DNA from: Leucothrix mucor DSM 2157
Lineage (GTDB): Bacteria > Pseudomonadota > Gammaproteobacteria > Thiotrichales > Thiotrichaceae
Direction of reading: 5' to 3'
DNA length: 64,000 bases
Assembly: GCF_000419525.1 (NCBI RefSeq)
Contig: NZ_ATTE01000001.1
Span: 4,942,001-5,006,000, forward strand
Shown in pieces: positions 26,692 through 35,204 of this stretch. Below the pieces are notes generated by a model. That model was not told the DNA's origin, ran no database searches, and worked only from the letters and a program-made list of their open reading frames with translations. Position 1 is the stretch's first letter. The number at the start of each line of letters is the position of its first letter. The translations under genes and the position numbers were made by a program.

Positions 26692-27990
26692 ATGAAGAAA
26701 CAGATCAAAGTAATGCTGGCGTCAGTTCTGACTGCCGGATTTGTGTTTGGATCAGCGGCAAATGCTGCAAGCCACTCAGAAGGTGAAACGATTAAAGTAG
26801 GGGTGCTACACTCCTTGTCTGGCACCATGGCCATTAGTGAAACCACACTAAAAGACACCATGCTGATGCTGATTGATCAGCAAAACAAAAAAGGCGGCCT
26901 GTTAGGCAAGCAACTGGAAGCGGTAGTCGTTGACCCAGCTTCAGACTGGCCGCTATTCGCGGAGAAAACCCGTGAGCTGCTGACTAAAGATAAAGTAGAT
27001 TCTATTTTCGGATGCTGGACCTCAGTTTCTCGTAAATCAGTATTGCCGGTTATTGAAGAGTTGAACGGCTTGCTGTTCTACCCGGTTCAGTACGAAGGTG
27101 AAGAGTCGTCTAAAAACGTATTTTACACCGGTGCTGCGCCAAACCAGCAGGCAATTCCTGCGGTTGATTACCTAATGGCTGAAGGCGTAAAGCGCTGGGT
27201 GCTGGCGGGTACGGACTATGTTTACCCGCGTACCACTAACAAGATTTTAGAGGCTTACCTGAAATCAAAAGGTGTCGCTGGCGAAGACATCATGATCAAC
27301 TACACGCCGTTCGGTCATTCTGACTGGCAGTCCATTGTTGCTGATATCAAGAAATTCGGTGGCGAAGGCAAGAAAACAGCCGTGGTTTCTACCATCAATG
27401 GTGATGCTAACGTGCCATTCTACAAAGAGTTAGGTAACCAAGGCGTATCGGCTGAGTCGATTCCGGTTATCGCATTCTCAGTGGGTGAAGAAGAGCTGTC
27501 TGGCTTTGACACTAAGCCTTTGGTTGGCCACTTGGCGGCATGGAATTACTTCATGAGCGTTGAGAACGATGACAACGAAGCCTTTATCAAAGAGTGGAAA
27601 GCCTTCACTAAAGACGATAAGCGCGTCACGAATGACCCAATGGAAGCGCACGTAATCGGTTTCAACTTGTGGGTTAAAGCCGTTGAAAAAGCCGGTACTA
27701 CGGATGTTGATGCAGTAGCTAAAGCCATTATCGGTTTAGAAACTCCAAACCTAACCGGTGGAATTGCGAAAATGCTGCCTAACCATCACATCACTAAGCC
27801 AGTATTGATTGGTGAAATTCAGGAAGATGGCCAGTTTGAAGTCGTTTGGGAAACCGAAGGTACGGTTGCTGGCGATGCGTGGTCTGACTTCTTACCGGGC
27901 TCTAAAGATCTGGTCTCTGACTGGACCGATGCGAAAAACTGCGGTAACTACAACACCGTAGAAGAAAAGTGTTTGGGTGCTGTTAACTAA
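26692..27990 (+). CDS. urtA: urea ABC transporter, substrate-binding protein
   Basis: 432 aa. Signal peptide of ~25 residues (VFGSAANAASHSEG), then a type-1 periplasmic-binding protein of the FmdD/UrtA group: IKVGVLHSLSGTMAISE, KKGGLLGKQLEAVVVDPASDWP, GCWTSVSRKSVLPV and LLFYPVQYEGEESSKN, all UrtA signatures. Binds urea in the periplasm and delivers it to UrtBC. First gene of a complete urtABCDE set with a sigma-54 promoter upstream, so nitrogen limitation is the likely inducer. Confidence 0.95.
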   Translation: MKKQIKVMLASVLTAGFVFGSAANAASHSEGETIKVGVLHSLSGTMAISETTLKDTMLMLIDQQNKKGGLLGKQLEAVVVDPASDWPLFAEKTRELLTKDKVDSIFGCWTSVSRKSVLPVIEELNGLLFYPVQYEGEESSKNVFYTGAAPNQQAIPAVDYLMAEGVKRWVLAGTDYVYPRTTNKILEAYLKSKGVAGEDIMINYTPFGHSDWQSIVADIKKFGGEGKKTAVVSTINGDANVPFYKELGNQGVSAESIPVIAFSVGEEELSGFDTKPLVGHLAAWNYFMSVENDDNEAFIKEWKAFTKDDKRVTNDPMEAHVIGFNLWVKAVEKAGTTDVDAVAKAIIGLETPNLTGGIAKMLPNHHITKPVLIGEIQEDGQFEVVWETEGTVAGDAWSDFLPGSKDLVSDWTDAKNCGNYNTVEEKCLGAVN

Positions 27991-28082
27991 ACTCCTCTCC
28001 GTGTTCTCTTCAGCACTTGTTCGCGCCCACTCTTAATCGGTGGGCGTGAACTTCTTCAAACATCTCACCAGAGGTGACATCC

Positions 28083-29705
28083 GTGCAGCAAAACAGATAT
28101 GCCATCCGGTATTGGGTTTTTGCCTTATTACTCAGCTTGTTCAGTGGATTATTGACGACGGCAAATGCCGATGAATCCGTACTGCAAGCGGGTATCGAAA
28201 ACCTGCTAGCCAAAGGCTTCAACCAGAAAATTCAGGGCGCAAAGCAAGTTGCCGAGAGTGGCGATGAGCGAGCTGAACAAATCCTAAAAGCATTGCTCGA
28301 TAGGCAGCTTTTCTCCGTCAAATCAGATGATACTTTAGTGTTCTTCGACGAGGACACTGACCCCACACAAGCCAAGCAAGTCATAAGCGGCGAGATGCTA
28401 CCAATCAGCGATGACGTTAAGCTTTCAAGAATTCGAACCAATAACAAAATGCGCGGGCAGATTAATCAGCTGTTGGCGCAGATCCAGTTATCCAGCCCCA
28501 GTGCAGAGAAGCGATTGGCGGCGGTGAAAGCCATCACTGGTAAAGCCGATGCAGAGCAGGTGGAGCTGGTCAGCGGTTTATTAAAAACCGAGCCTGATGT
28601 GCTTGTGCAAAAGGAAATGCAAACGCTGATCTCCTTATCGGAGTTGAGCTCGGATGAGCCAGAGCGGGTACTGGCGGCGATTGGGCATTTAAAAGGCAAT
28701 CTGAACCAGCTGGTACGCCCACGTTTGGAGTCCTTAGCCGAATCGGATAATAAGCAAATTGCCGATGCGGCCACGCAGACCTTGGTCTCGATCAATGAAA
28801 AAGTGAAGTGGTATGGTCACCTCGAAACGCTGTTCTTTGGCCTGAGCTTAGGCTCGGTATTAGTACTGGCGGCGATTGGTCTGGCGATTACCTTTGGTGT
28901 CATGGGTGTCATCAATATGGCGCATGGCGAGCTGATCATGATTGGCGCGTACACCACGTACAGTATTCAGCATTATATTTTACCCAATTACCCAGGCATC
29001 GCCCTGGTGCTATCCATTCCGGCGGCCTTTATTGTGGCGGGTTTGGTGGGGATTGTGATTGAGAAAACCGTGATTCGTCATCTCTATGGACGGCCTTTGG
29101 AAACACTGCTGGCGACCTTCGGGATTAGCCTGATCTTGCAGCAAGCGGTACGCAGTATTTTCTCACCACTGAATCGCTCAGTGGAAGCGCCAAGCTGGAT
29201 GTCTGGCTCGATTCAAGTCAATGAAGTGCTGTCACTAACCCTGAATCGTATGTACGTAATTGCCTTCTGTTTGGTGGTATTCACCGCGCTATTTTTAGTG
29301 TTAAAGAAAACCTCGCTGGGCTTACAAGTCCGAGCCGTTTCACAAAACCGTGGCATGGCGCGTGCAATGGGCGTTAAAGCCTCAAAAGTGGATGCCATGA
29401 CCTTTGGTTTGGGTGCCGGTATCGCGGGCATCGCCGGCGTGGCCTTATCTCAGCTGACCAATGTCGGCCCGAACTTAGGGCAAGGCTACATTATCGACTC
29501 CTTTATGGTGGTGGTATTTGGTGGCGTGGGTAACTTATGGGGAACCTTGATTAGTGGCTTCACTTTGGGTGTTGCAAACAAATTTATGGAGCCTTGGGCG
29601 GGTGCCGTGTTGGCCAAAATATTGGTACTGGTATTCATTATTCTATTCATTCAGAAACGTCCGAGGGGCTTGTTCCCTCAAAAGGGACGTGCGGCAGAGA
29701 ACTAA
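28083..29705 (+). CDS. urtB: urea ABC transporter, permease UrtB
   Basis: About 540 aa. GTG at 28083 is preferred because agaggtg lies six bases before it; a GTG three codons upstream is possible. A signal-like segment and a ~200-residue periplasmic extension (helical, HEAT-like, residues ~30-240) precede a LivH-type permease with about eight membrane segments (LFFGLSLGSVLVLAAIGLAI onward, GLGAGIAGIAGVALSQL). The extension is typical of UrtB and separates it from amino-acid permeases. Followed after eleven bases by urtC. Confidence 0.94.
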   Translation: MQQNRYAIRYWVFALLLSLFSGLLTTANADESVLQAGIENLLAKGFNQKIQGAKQVAESGDERAEQILKALLDRQLFSVKSDDTLVFFDEDTDPTQAKQVISGEMLPISDDVKLSRIRTNNKMRGQINQLLAQIQLSSPSAEKRLAAVKAITGKADAEQVELVSGLLKTEPDVLVQKEMQTLISLSELSSDEPERVLAAIGHLKGNLNQLVRPRLESLAESDNKQIADAATQTLVSINEKVKWYGHLETLFFGLSLGSVLVLAAIGLAITFGVMGVINMAHGELIMIGAYTTYSIQHYILPNYPGIALVLSIPAAFIVAGLVGIVIEKTVIRHLYGRPLETLLATFGISLILQQAVRSIFSPLNRSVEAPSWMSGSIQVNEVLSLTLNRMYVIAFCLVVFTALFLVLKKTSLGLQVRAVSQNRGMARAMGVKASKVDAMTFGLGAGIAGIAGVALSQLTNVGPNLGQGYIIDSFMVVVFGGVGNLWGTLISGFTLGVANKFMEPWAGAVLAKILVLVFIILFIQKRPRGLFPQKGRAAEN

Positions 29706-29716
29706 GGAGCGGCGAG

Positions 29717-30805
29717 ATGTTTAGAATGTTACGAGGCGACTACGGTGGCCAGATATTGATCGCAATTTTGATCATGGCCTGTGTGGTAGTGCCGTATCTG
29801 AATTTATATGTGCCGCCGGAAAGTCCGCTGCACCTTTCAACCTTTACAGTGACCCTGCTGGGTAAATACCTGACCTATGCCTTGCTGGCCTTATCGGTGG
29901 ATTTGGTGTGGGGTTATCTGGGAATCCTGAGCTTAGGGCATGGTGCATTTTTCGCACTGGGCGGCTATGCAATGGGCATGTACCTGATGCGCCAGATCGG
30001 TGATCGCGGCGTGTATGGTAATCCTGACCTGCCGGACTTTATGGTGTTTCTGAATTGGAACGAGCTGCCGTGGTTTTGGCAGGGCTTTGATATGTTCTGG
30101 TTTGCCATGATTATGGTGGCGTTGGTGCCGGGTTTATTGGCCTTTGTATTTGGCTGGTTGGCCTTTCGCTCACGGGTCACCGGCGTGTATCTGTCGATTA
30201 TTACCCAAGCGCTAACCTACGCCTTATTGCTGGCGTTTTTCCGCAATGAAATGGGCTTTGGTGGTAACAACGGCCTGACTGATTTCAAGGATATTCTGGG
30301 CTTTAATCTGCAATCAGATGAAACCCGAATTGGTTTATTTCTCGCCTCCGCCATTGCGTTGTTATTGGGTTATCTAAGCTGCCGCGCCATTGTTGCATCG
30401 CGCTTAGGACGGGTTGCCATGGCGATTCGCGACTCTGAAACACGAGTCCGGTTTATTGGCTACCGAGTCGATAAAATTAAGCTGGCGATCTTTACCTTCT
30501 CAGCGGTATTAGCTGGTATTGCAGGCTCTTTGTATGTGCCTCAGGTCGGTATCATTAACCCCGGTGAATTCTCGCCACTTAACTCGATTGAGCTAGTAAT
30601 CTGGGTAGCCGTTGGCGGACGTGGCACTTTGTACGGAGCCGCTTTAGGTGCGCTAGTGGTGAACTATGCAAAAACCTATCTGACCGGTGCATTGCCAGAG
30701 GTTTGGATCTTCGCGCTGGGTGCTTTATTCGTGCTGGTAACCTTGTATTTACCTCGCGGAATTGTCGGTATTCTCCAGCGTAAGCAAAAGGAGCCCGTGA
30801 CATGA
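29717..30805 (+). CDS. urtC: urea ABC transporter, permease UrtC
   Basis: 362 aa from ATG 29717, chosen because aaggag lies eight bases upstream; the longer open frame overlaps urtB out of frame. LivM-type permease with about nine hydrophobic segments, including LVWGYLGILSLGHGAFFALGGYAMG, GFGGNNGLTDF and AIRDSETRVRFIGYRV, the cytoplasmic EAA-like loop that contacts the ATPases. Overlaps urtD by four bases. Confidence 0.94.
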   Translation: MFRMLRGDYGGQILIAILIMACVVVPYLNLYVPPESPLHLSTFTVTLLGKYLTYALLALSVDLVWGYLGILSLGHGAFFALGGYAMGMYLMRQIGDRGVYGNPDLPDFMVFLNWNELPWFWQGFDMFWFAMIMVALVPGLLAFVFGWLAFRSRVTGVYLSIITQALTYALLLAFFRNEMGFGGNNGLTDFKDILGFNLQSDETRIGLFLASAIALLLGYLSCRAIVASRLGRVAMAIRDSETRVRFIGYRVDKIKLAIFTFSAVLAGIAGSLYVPQVGIINPGEFSPLNSIELVIWVAVGGRGTLYGAALGALVVNYAKTYLTGALPEVWIFALGALFVLVTLYLPRGIVGILQRKQKEPVT

Positions 30806-31632
30806 GTGCATTAGACACGTTACGCGAAACCATGCGCCGTGATGAGGTATTTGCCTTTGCCAAGCCCCATCAAAATCTGGAACCCATTACCGATCGAGGC
30901 GTGATTTTAAGCCTGGAAGGGGTGAGTGTTTCCTTCGATGGCTTTAAAGCAATTAATGATTTGAATCTGGCGATTGATGCCGGTGAGTTGCGCTGCATTA
31001 TCGGGCCAAACGGTGCCGGTAAAACCACCATGATGGATATCATCACCGGTAAAACGCGGCCTGATAGTGGTCGGGTGCGCTTTGGCCAAACCATGGACTT
31101 GCTGGGCATGAATGAGCCTGAAATTGCTCAGGCTGGCATCGGGCGAAAATTCCAAAAGCCAACTGTCTTTGAATGCCTCACCGTTGCTGAAAATCTGGAA
31201 CTGGCGATGCAGGGCGATAAGTCGGTCTGGGCGACATTCCGCGCGCGTTTGAGTGGCGAGCAGCAGGACTATCTGGAGCAAGTGCTAACCACTATCGGCT
31301 TGCAAGATGGCGCGGATGGCCGCTCTGGCTCTTTATCGCATGGCCAGAAGCAGTGGTTGGAAATCGGCATGTTGCTGATGCAGCGACCCCATGTATTGCT
31401 GGTGGATGAGCCGGCGGCGGGGATGACGCATCAGGAAATGGATAAAACCACTGAACTGCTGACCTCCTTAGCCGGTGACCATACGGTCGTCGTGGTGGAG
31501 CATGATATGGACTTTGTACGCTCCATTGCGCAGCGCGTTACCGTATTGCATCAAGGCAGCGTATTGGCAGAAGGTTCGATGGACGATGTGCAGCGTGATA
31601 AGCGCGTGATAGAGGTGTATCTCGGTGAGTAA
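30802..31632 (+). CDS. urtD: urea ABC transporter, ATPase UrtD
   Basis: 276 aa. LivG-type ATPase: Walker A GPNGAGKTTMMD, signature LSHGQKQWLEIG, Walker B VLLVDEPAAGMTHQEM, switch His in VVVEHDMDFV. The ~30-residue N-terminal extension before SLEGVSVSFDGFKA is typical of UrtD. Overlaps both urtC (ATGA) and urtE (8 bases), so the subunits are translationally coupled. Confidence 0.95.
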   Translation: MSALDTLRETMRRDEVFAFAKPHQNLEPITDRGVILSLEGVSVSFDGFKAINDLNLAIDAGELRCIIGPNGAGKTTMMDIITGKTRPDSGRVRFGQTMDLLGMNEPEIAQAGIGRKFQKPTVFECLTVAENLELAMQGDKSVWATFRARLSGEQQDYLEQVLTTIGLQDGADGRSGSLSHGQKQWLEIGMLLMQRPHVLLVDEPAAGMTHQEMDKTTELLTSLAGDHTVVVVEHDMDFVRSIAQRVTVLHQGSVLAEGSMDDVQRDKRVIEVYLGE

Positions 31633-32332
31633 TAATCTACTAAGTATTCAAAACTTAAACCAATATTACGGCGAGAGCCACACGCTGTGGGATGTGATGT
31701 TGGACGTACCAACTGGCAAATGTACCTGCTTAATGGGGCGCAATGGGGTTGGTAAAACGACCCTGTTGCAAGTCATTATGGGGCTGTTGCCGACCGAGTC
31801 TGGCGAGATCATGCTGGATGGGCAAGCCATTCAAACGGTTAGGGCTGAGCAACGCGCCAGCTTAGGCATTGGCTATGTGCCGCAAGGGAGGCAGATTTTC
31901 CCACTAATGACGGTGCATGAAAATCTGGAAATTGGGCTACTGGCGCGCAGTGATGGGGTTAAAAAAGTCCCTGAGTTTGTGTATGACTTGTTTCCAGTGC
32001 TGAAGGATATGCTCAAGCGTCGCGGTGGTGATTTATCCGGTGGCCAGCAGCAGCAATTAGCCATTGCGCGAGCGCTGATGATTGACCCGAAAATGCTGAT
32101 ATTGGATGAGCCTACGGAAGGGATTCAACCGAATATTGTACGTCAGATCGGGGATATTATTACTCAGCTGAATAATGAGCTAGGGCTGACTGTCTTGTTG
32201 GTTGAGCAGAAGCTGCCGTTTGCTAGGAGAGTGGCGGATACGTTTTGTATTTTGGATCGGGGTAGGTCAGTGGCGTCGGGGGAGATTGCTGGGTTGAGTG
32301 ATGAGTTGGTTGAGAGGTATTTGACTGTTTGA
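31625..32332 (+). CDS. urtE: urea ABC transporter, ATPase UrtE
   Basis: 235 aa with a GTG start inside the end of urtD. LivF-type ATPase: Walker A GRNGVGKTTLLQ, signature LSGGQQQQLAIARAL, Walker B MLILDEPTEGIQPNIV, and EQKLPFARR. The LNQYYGESHTLWDV start is typical of UrtE. Last gene of the transporter operon. A stem-loop follows, and then the accessory island begins. Confidence 0.95.
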   Translation: MSNNLLSIQNLNQYYGESHTLWDVMLDVPTGKCTCLMGRNGVGKTTLLQVIMGLLPTESGEIMLDGQAIQTVRAEQRASLGIGYVPQGRQIFPLMTVHENLEIGLLARSDGVKKVPEFVYDLFPVLKDMLKRRGGDLSGGQQQQLAIARALMIDPKMLILDEPTEGIQPNIVRQIGDIITQLNNELGLTVLLVEQKLPFARRVADTFCILDRGRSVASGEIAGLSDELVERYLTV

Positions 32333-32354
32333 ATGCTTCATCCTCTATAAAATT

Positions 32355-32392
32355 GCTGGAATATGTTTACGATTGTTACAAACATATCCAGC
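32355..32392 (+). terminator. stem-loop after urtE
   Basis: GCTGGAATATGTTT and AAACATATCCAGC pair over 13 bases with one bulged A and an eleven-base loop, 22 bases after the urtE stop. Probable end of the urt transcript. Confidence 0.55.
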
Positions 32393-32609
32393 AGTGATTT
32401 CAAAAAACAGCTGTATTCTATTATGTTCAGGTTCTGAACGGTAAGCCTTAGTATAATTTATAAAAAAAGTCTTAAAATGGCTATAAATCGAGGGCATGAT
32501 CAACAAATCTAGTTATCCATGACTAGTGGCGAAATTAATTTTGAGTACATAAACAGGCGAGTTCTACCCTTCGCCTACTTATTCGTGCGTCTTAAAATAT
32601 AGGTAATTC

Positions 32610-33686
32610 ATGACAGCGCAATCAAATGATAAAAATATTAGCAATATCATTGAAGGTATTTTCGAATCTCAAGCAGGGTTTGACAGCACACTTAATCTAA
32701 ATGATGTTTTATCAAGAATCTACCAAGCGAATAGCTCAGAGGGGTTGGAAGATGCAAATGCAGTAGCGGAAGCAATTTCCAAAACGATTGATATTATCGA
32801 AGACAATTATCAGTCACTTGCAAAAGCTAAAGAAAGCGGGAGTTCAAGAGTTGCATGGTTTGAACAGCAGCTTGAAGGGGTAGTGCATGAATACAAAATC
32901 GAAAATACTGAGGAGTTTTTTGGTGAAATTAAAAATGCTATATCTGAATCAAACTCCAAAATAGTAAAAGATATATTTGGTGCTGAAAGTGAACTCTTCT
33001 TGCCGCTGAAGAGTACTAAATTTCAAGGTTTAAATAAAACCGCCATTGTTAATAACTTCGAAGAGGAAGTGAAGAACAATACTCTGTACAGCGCTTTAAT
33101 TTTTGATAATGGAAGTTTTGAGCCTGATGAAGGCTCTAAGGAAGTTAAAGCGGTAAAAGACTACTTTGAGAGTGGTTTAGATTCAAAAAACGATAAAGAT
33201 TTCAAAAAAAATATATCAATGGCTGCCGTCATTGCCAAAGAGAAAGGTTTTCTACCTGCCCTTGAGGGTAAATCAACGGAAGAAATTACAACGATTGTTG
33301 ATAGAGGGGTAACCGCTGCAAAAGTTGCTCATAAAGTAGGAAGTGGTGAGTTTTCGCCAATTGATGCTGTTGAATATACGGTAGATCGTAGTGTTGCGAC
33401 AATAAATGCAACGATAACGGCTACTTGTATGAAAATAGGGGAGGCGGTAGGCAGCAAGGTGGGAGCAGCTATTGGTTCTGTACTTAGTCCAGCAGGCGCT
33501 GTTGTAGGGGCTACGGTGGGAAAGATAGTCGGCAAGGCGGGGGGCTATGTTGTCGGAAAGGTGATTAAAAAGGGAGTGAAGAAGGTCGCAACAGGGGTAA
33601 AGTCAGTGGCTAAAAAGGCATGGAAGGGAGTGAAGGAGGGAGCTAAAAAGGTTGGTAAAGCCATTAAGGACTTTTTTAGTTTTTAA
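32610..33686 (+). CDS. glycine-zipper protein with lysine-rich tail (unknown)
   Basis: 358 aa, not recognised. Residues ~1-270 are polar, acidic and mostly helical with no signal peptide. Residues ~275-318 are a glycine zipper (GEAVGSKVGAAIGSVLSPAG, then GAVVGATVGKIVGKAGG), a pattern that packs helices in membranes. Residues ~317-358 are lysine-rich and amphipathic (KKGVKKVATGVKSVAKKAWK) and end in DFFSF. The layout suggests a soluble body with a membrane-inserting, acid-lipid-binding end, as in pore-forming or membrane-remodelling proteins. First gene of an AT-rich set ending with a Ycf46-type AAA+ ATPase. Function is inference only. Confidence 0.7.
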   Translation: MTAQSNDKNISNIIEGIFESQAGFDSTLNLNDVLSRIYQANSSEGLEDANAVAEAISKTIDIIEDNYQSLAKAKESGSSRVAWFEQQLEGVVHEYKIENTEEFFGEIKNAISESNSKIVKDIFGAESELFLPLKSTKFQGLNKTAIVNNFEEEVKNNTLYSALIFDNGSFEPDEGSKEVKAVKDYFESGLDSKNDKDFKKNISMAAVIAKEKGFLPALEGKSTEEITTIVDRGVTAAKVAHKVGSGEFSPIDAVEYTVDRSVATINATITATCMKIGEAVGSKVGAAIGSVLSPAGAVVGATVGKIVGKAGGYVVGKVIKKGVKKVATGVKSVAKKAWKGVKEGAKKVGKAIKDFFSF

Positions 33687-33750
33687 ATAAACTTTTGTTT
33701 TCTACTAATTTTTAAAAATAATAAAATATTAACGGTAGCTGAGGCAGGTT

Positions 33751-34125
33751 ATGGCGAAGAAAATAAAATTCAACCTGAGGCTTGATGGTAATCCTGTCCG
33801 GAATATAGAAGGAATAAGGGATAATTTTTCTATTGATGATGTTCTTGAAGTATACCAAGATGGAATATTACAACGGTGGCTAAAGTCTAGAGGTTTTGAT
33901 GATATATGTCATGAAGTGAAAAATATTGAGGATAAAGATAATCCTATTTTTGATCTTTTGAAAATATTCGAGGTGCCTTTTGATGAAGAAGAAGTTTCTG
34001 AAACTATGATTTCTATTCAACGGCTTAATAGACGTCGTGAAAGGATGCAGTTGTTAGATAAATTAGAAAAAGAAAATGGTATTAAAAAAATACTGTTTAT
34101 TTTAAATAAAATAACAAAAAAATAA
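33751..34125 (+). CDS. small protein of unknown function, copy 1 of duplicated pair
   Basis: 124 aa, not recognised. Conserved with copy 2: MAKKIKFNLRLDGNPVRNI and FSIDDVLEVYQDGILQRWLK, then SRGFDD. The shape is a short beta strand pair followed by helices; the pattern L-x(2)-F/Y-x-G-x-L-x-R-W-L-x-x-R-G recalls a small recurrent module in proteins of large or filamentous bacteria, whose role I do not know. The C-terminal half (residues ~65-124) is charged helix and differs from copy 2. Ends at an A7 run then TAA. The next start is 18 bases on. Confidence 0.7.
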   Translation: MAKKIKFNLRLDGNPVRNIEGIRDNFSIDDVLEVYQDGILQRWLKSRGFDDICHEVKNIEDKDNPIFDLLKIFEVPFDEEEVSETMISIQRLNRRRERMQLLDKLEKENGIKKILFILNKITKK

Positions 34126-34143
34126 CGGTAGCTGAGGTAGGTT

Positions 34144-34563
34144 ATGGCGAAGAAAATAAAATTCAATATGAGACTTGATGGTAATCCTGTACGGAATATT
34201 GAAGGAATAAGGGATAACTTTTCTATTGATGATGTTCTTGAGGTATACCAAAGCGGGGTGTTACAGCGGTGGCTAAAGTCTAGAGGTTTTGATGATGCAT
34301 ATTATGAAGTGGAAAATATTGAAAATAAAAATAATCCAATATTAGAGCTTGTGAAAATATTTGATATTAATTTTGATGAAATGGAACTCAAAGAAATAAT
34401 CTCTTCTATAGAGCAACTTAAAAACAATCGTGAAAAATATAAATTACTAGACAAGGGAGTGGTAGATAATAAAAAAATAATAGAAAACTATCACCTTGAA
34501 TATAATGAATTATTAGAAAAAGCAACTGAATATAAAGATGATTTTAACGAATTAAAAAAATAG
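34144..34563 (+). CDS. small protein of unknown function, copy 2 of duplicated pair
   Basis: 139 aa paralogue of the preceding gene; the first ~60 residues are nearly the same (WLKSRGFDDAYYEVENIE) and the rest is an independent charged helical region (YKLLDKGVVDNKKIIENYHL). The zero-frame stop TAG follows directly on seven A residues read as A AAA AAA, a classic -1 slippery heptamer. A -1 shift there would join this protein to the 34593 frame without a stop, giving a ~350-aa product. Whether that happens, or the A7 run holds a mutation, is open. Confidence 0.7.
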   Translation: MAKKIKFNMRLDGNPVRNIEGIRDNFSIDDVLEVYQSGVLQRWLKSRGFDDAYYEVENIENKNNPILELVKIFDINFDEMELKEIISSIEQLKNNREKYKLLDKGVVDNKKIIENYHLEYNELLEKATEYKDDFNELKK

Positions 34564-34592
34564 CGAAGATAATAGGGGAAGATTATATTGAG

Positions 34593-35204
34593 TTGTTTGC
34601 TTTAGATGTTCACTTTTTCTATGAGAAATTTATTGTGTCAAGCCCATTTATGATTATTGCGTGTTTGAGCAACTATTTATTAGTAAAATATTTTATAAAT
34701 AATAATTTTATTTACACTAGATTAATGGTCGATTTTGTGCAAAATTATGATGAAAATATATTTTCAAAACTTATAAATGTACCCAATAGTTCACTTGTTG
34801 AGGTTAGAGGATCGGGGGGTAAGGGGTGGAAGGAGGTAGTAAAAGAGAGAGTTATAATTATAAGAGTAGACTTTGATAGATTCACAGACAAGTCCAAACA
34901 CAGTTTTGTTGACACTTCTACTTGGCTTCGCTCAATACAAGCAGAATACAATGACAGGCTTTTAAGTAAAGAAAACTGTGTGAGGACTCATATGGAAGAA
35001 AACTGTGTGAGGACTTATAAGGAAGAAAAGGTGAGTATTCATGAGCTATATAATAATATTAAAATAAAAAAATTGAAAATATTGCCTGATTTTTTGAGTA
35101 GTTTGTCTTTTAATAGATATGATCCTCTCTTTGAGTTGATTGATGGTTTTGACGTTAAGAAAGCGCATGGTGAGTATAAAATTCAATATTTGAGGGTTAG
35201 CTAA
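34593..35204 (+). CDS. unknown protein with hydrophobic N-terminus
   Basis: 203 aa if TTG 34593 is used (aggggaa lies about eleven bases upstream), but the frame stays open upstream to the A7 run at 34554, where it can be entered from the previous gene by a -1 shift. Residues ~13-37 are hydrophobic (FIVSSPFMIIACLSNYLLVK) and could be one membrane segment. The rest is basic and polar (VKERVIIIRVDFDRF). A 27-base duplication repeats ENCVRT-xx-E. Its stop overlaps the ATPase start (TAATG). Not recognised; coupling to the ATPase suggests it is the ATPase's partner or substrate. Confidence 0.6.
   Translation: MFALDVHFFYEKFIVSSPFMIIACLSNYLLVKYFINNNFIYTRLMVDFVQNYDENIFSKLINVPNSSLVEVRGSGGKGWKEVVKERVIIIRVDFDRFTDKSKHSFVDTSTWLRSIQAEYNDRLLSKENCVRTHMEENCVRTYKEEKVSIHELYNNIKIKKLKILPDFLSSLSFNRYDPLFELIDGFDVKKAHGEYKIQYLRVS
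34971..35024 (+). repeat. 27-bp tandem duplication inside the 34593 gene
   Basis: Two copies of a nine-codon unit (ENCVRTHME / ENCVRTYKE) stand side by side with three base differences. The frame is kept. Confidence 0.9.

Larger units (their letters stand above)
33732..34563 (+). repeat. tandem gene duplication (393-bp offset)
   Basis: The segment from ACGGTAGCTGAGG before the first small gene recurs 393 bases later before the second, with the Shine-Dalgarno, start codon and first ~70 codons kept and the 3' part diverged. This is an old tandem duplication including the translation-initiation region. Confidence 0.85.

Noticed and set aside
29594-29716. Upstream extension of urtC into urtB
   Set aside because: The extension overlaps urtB out of frame, has no family similarity, and ATG 29717 has a good Shine-Dalgarno.
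34100-34145. Frameshift signal at the end of the first duplicated small gene
   Set aside because: It also ends A7-TAA, but the -1 frame runs only about fifteen codons before a stop inside the next gene, so no meaningful fusion results.
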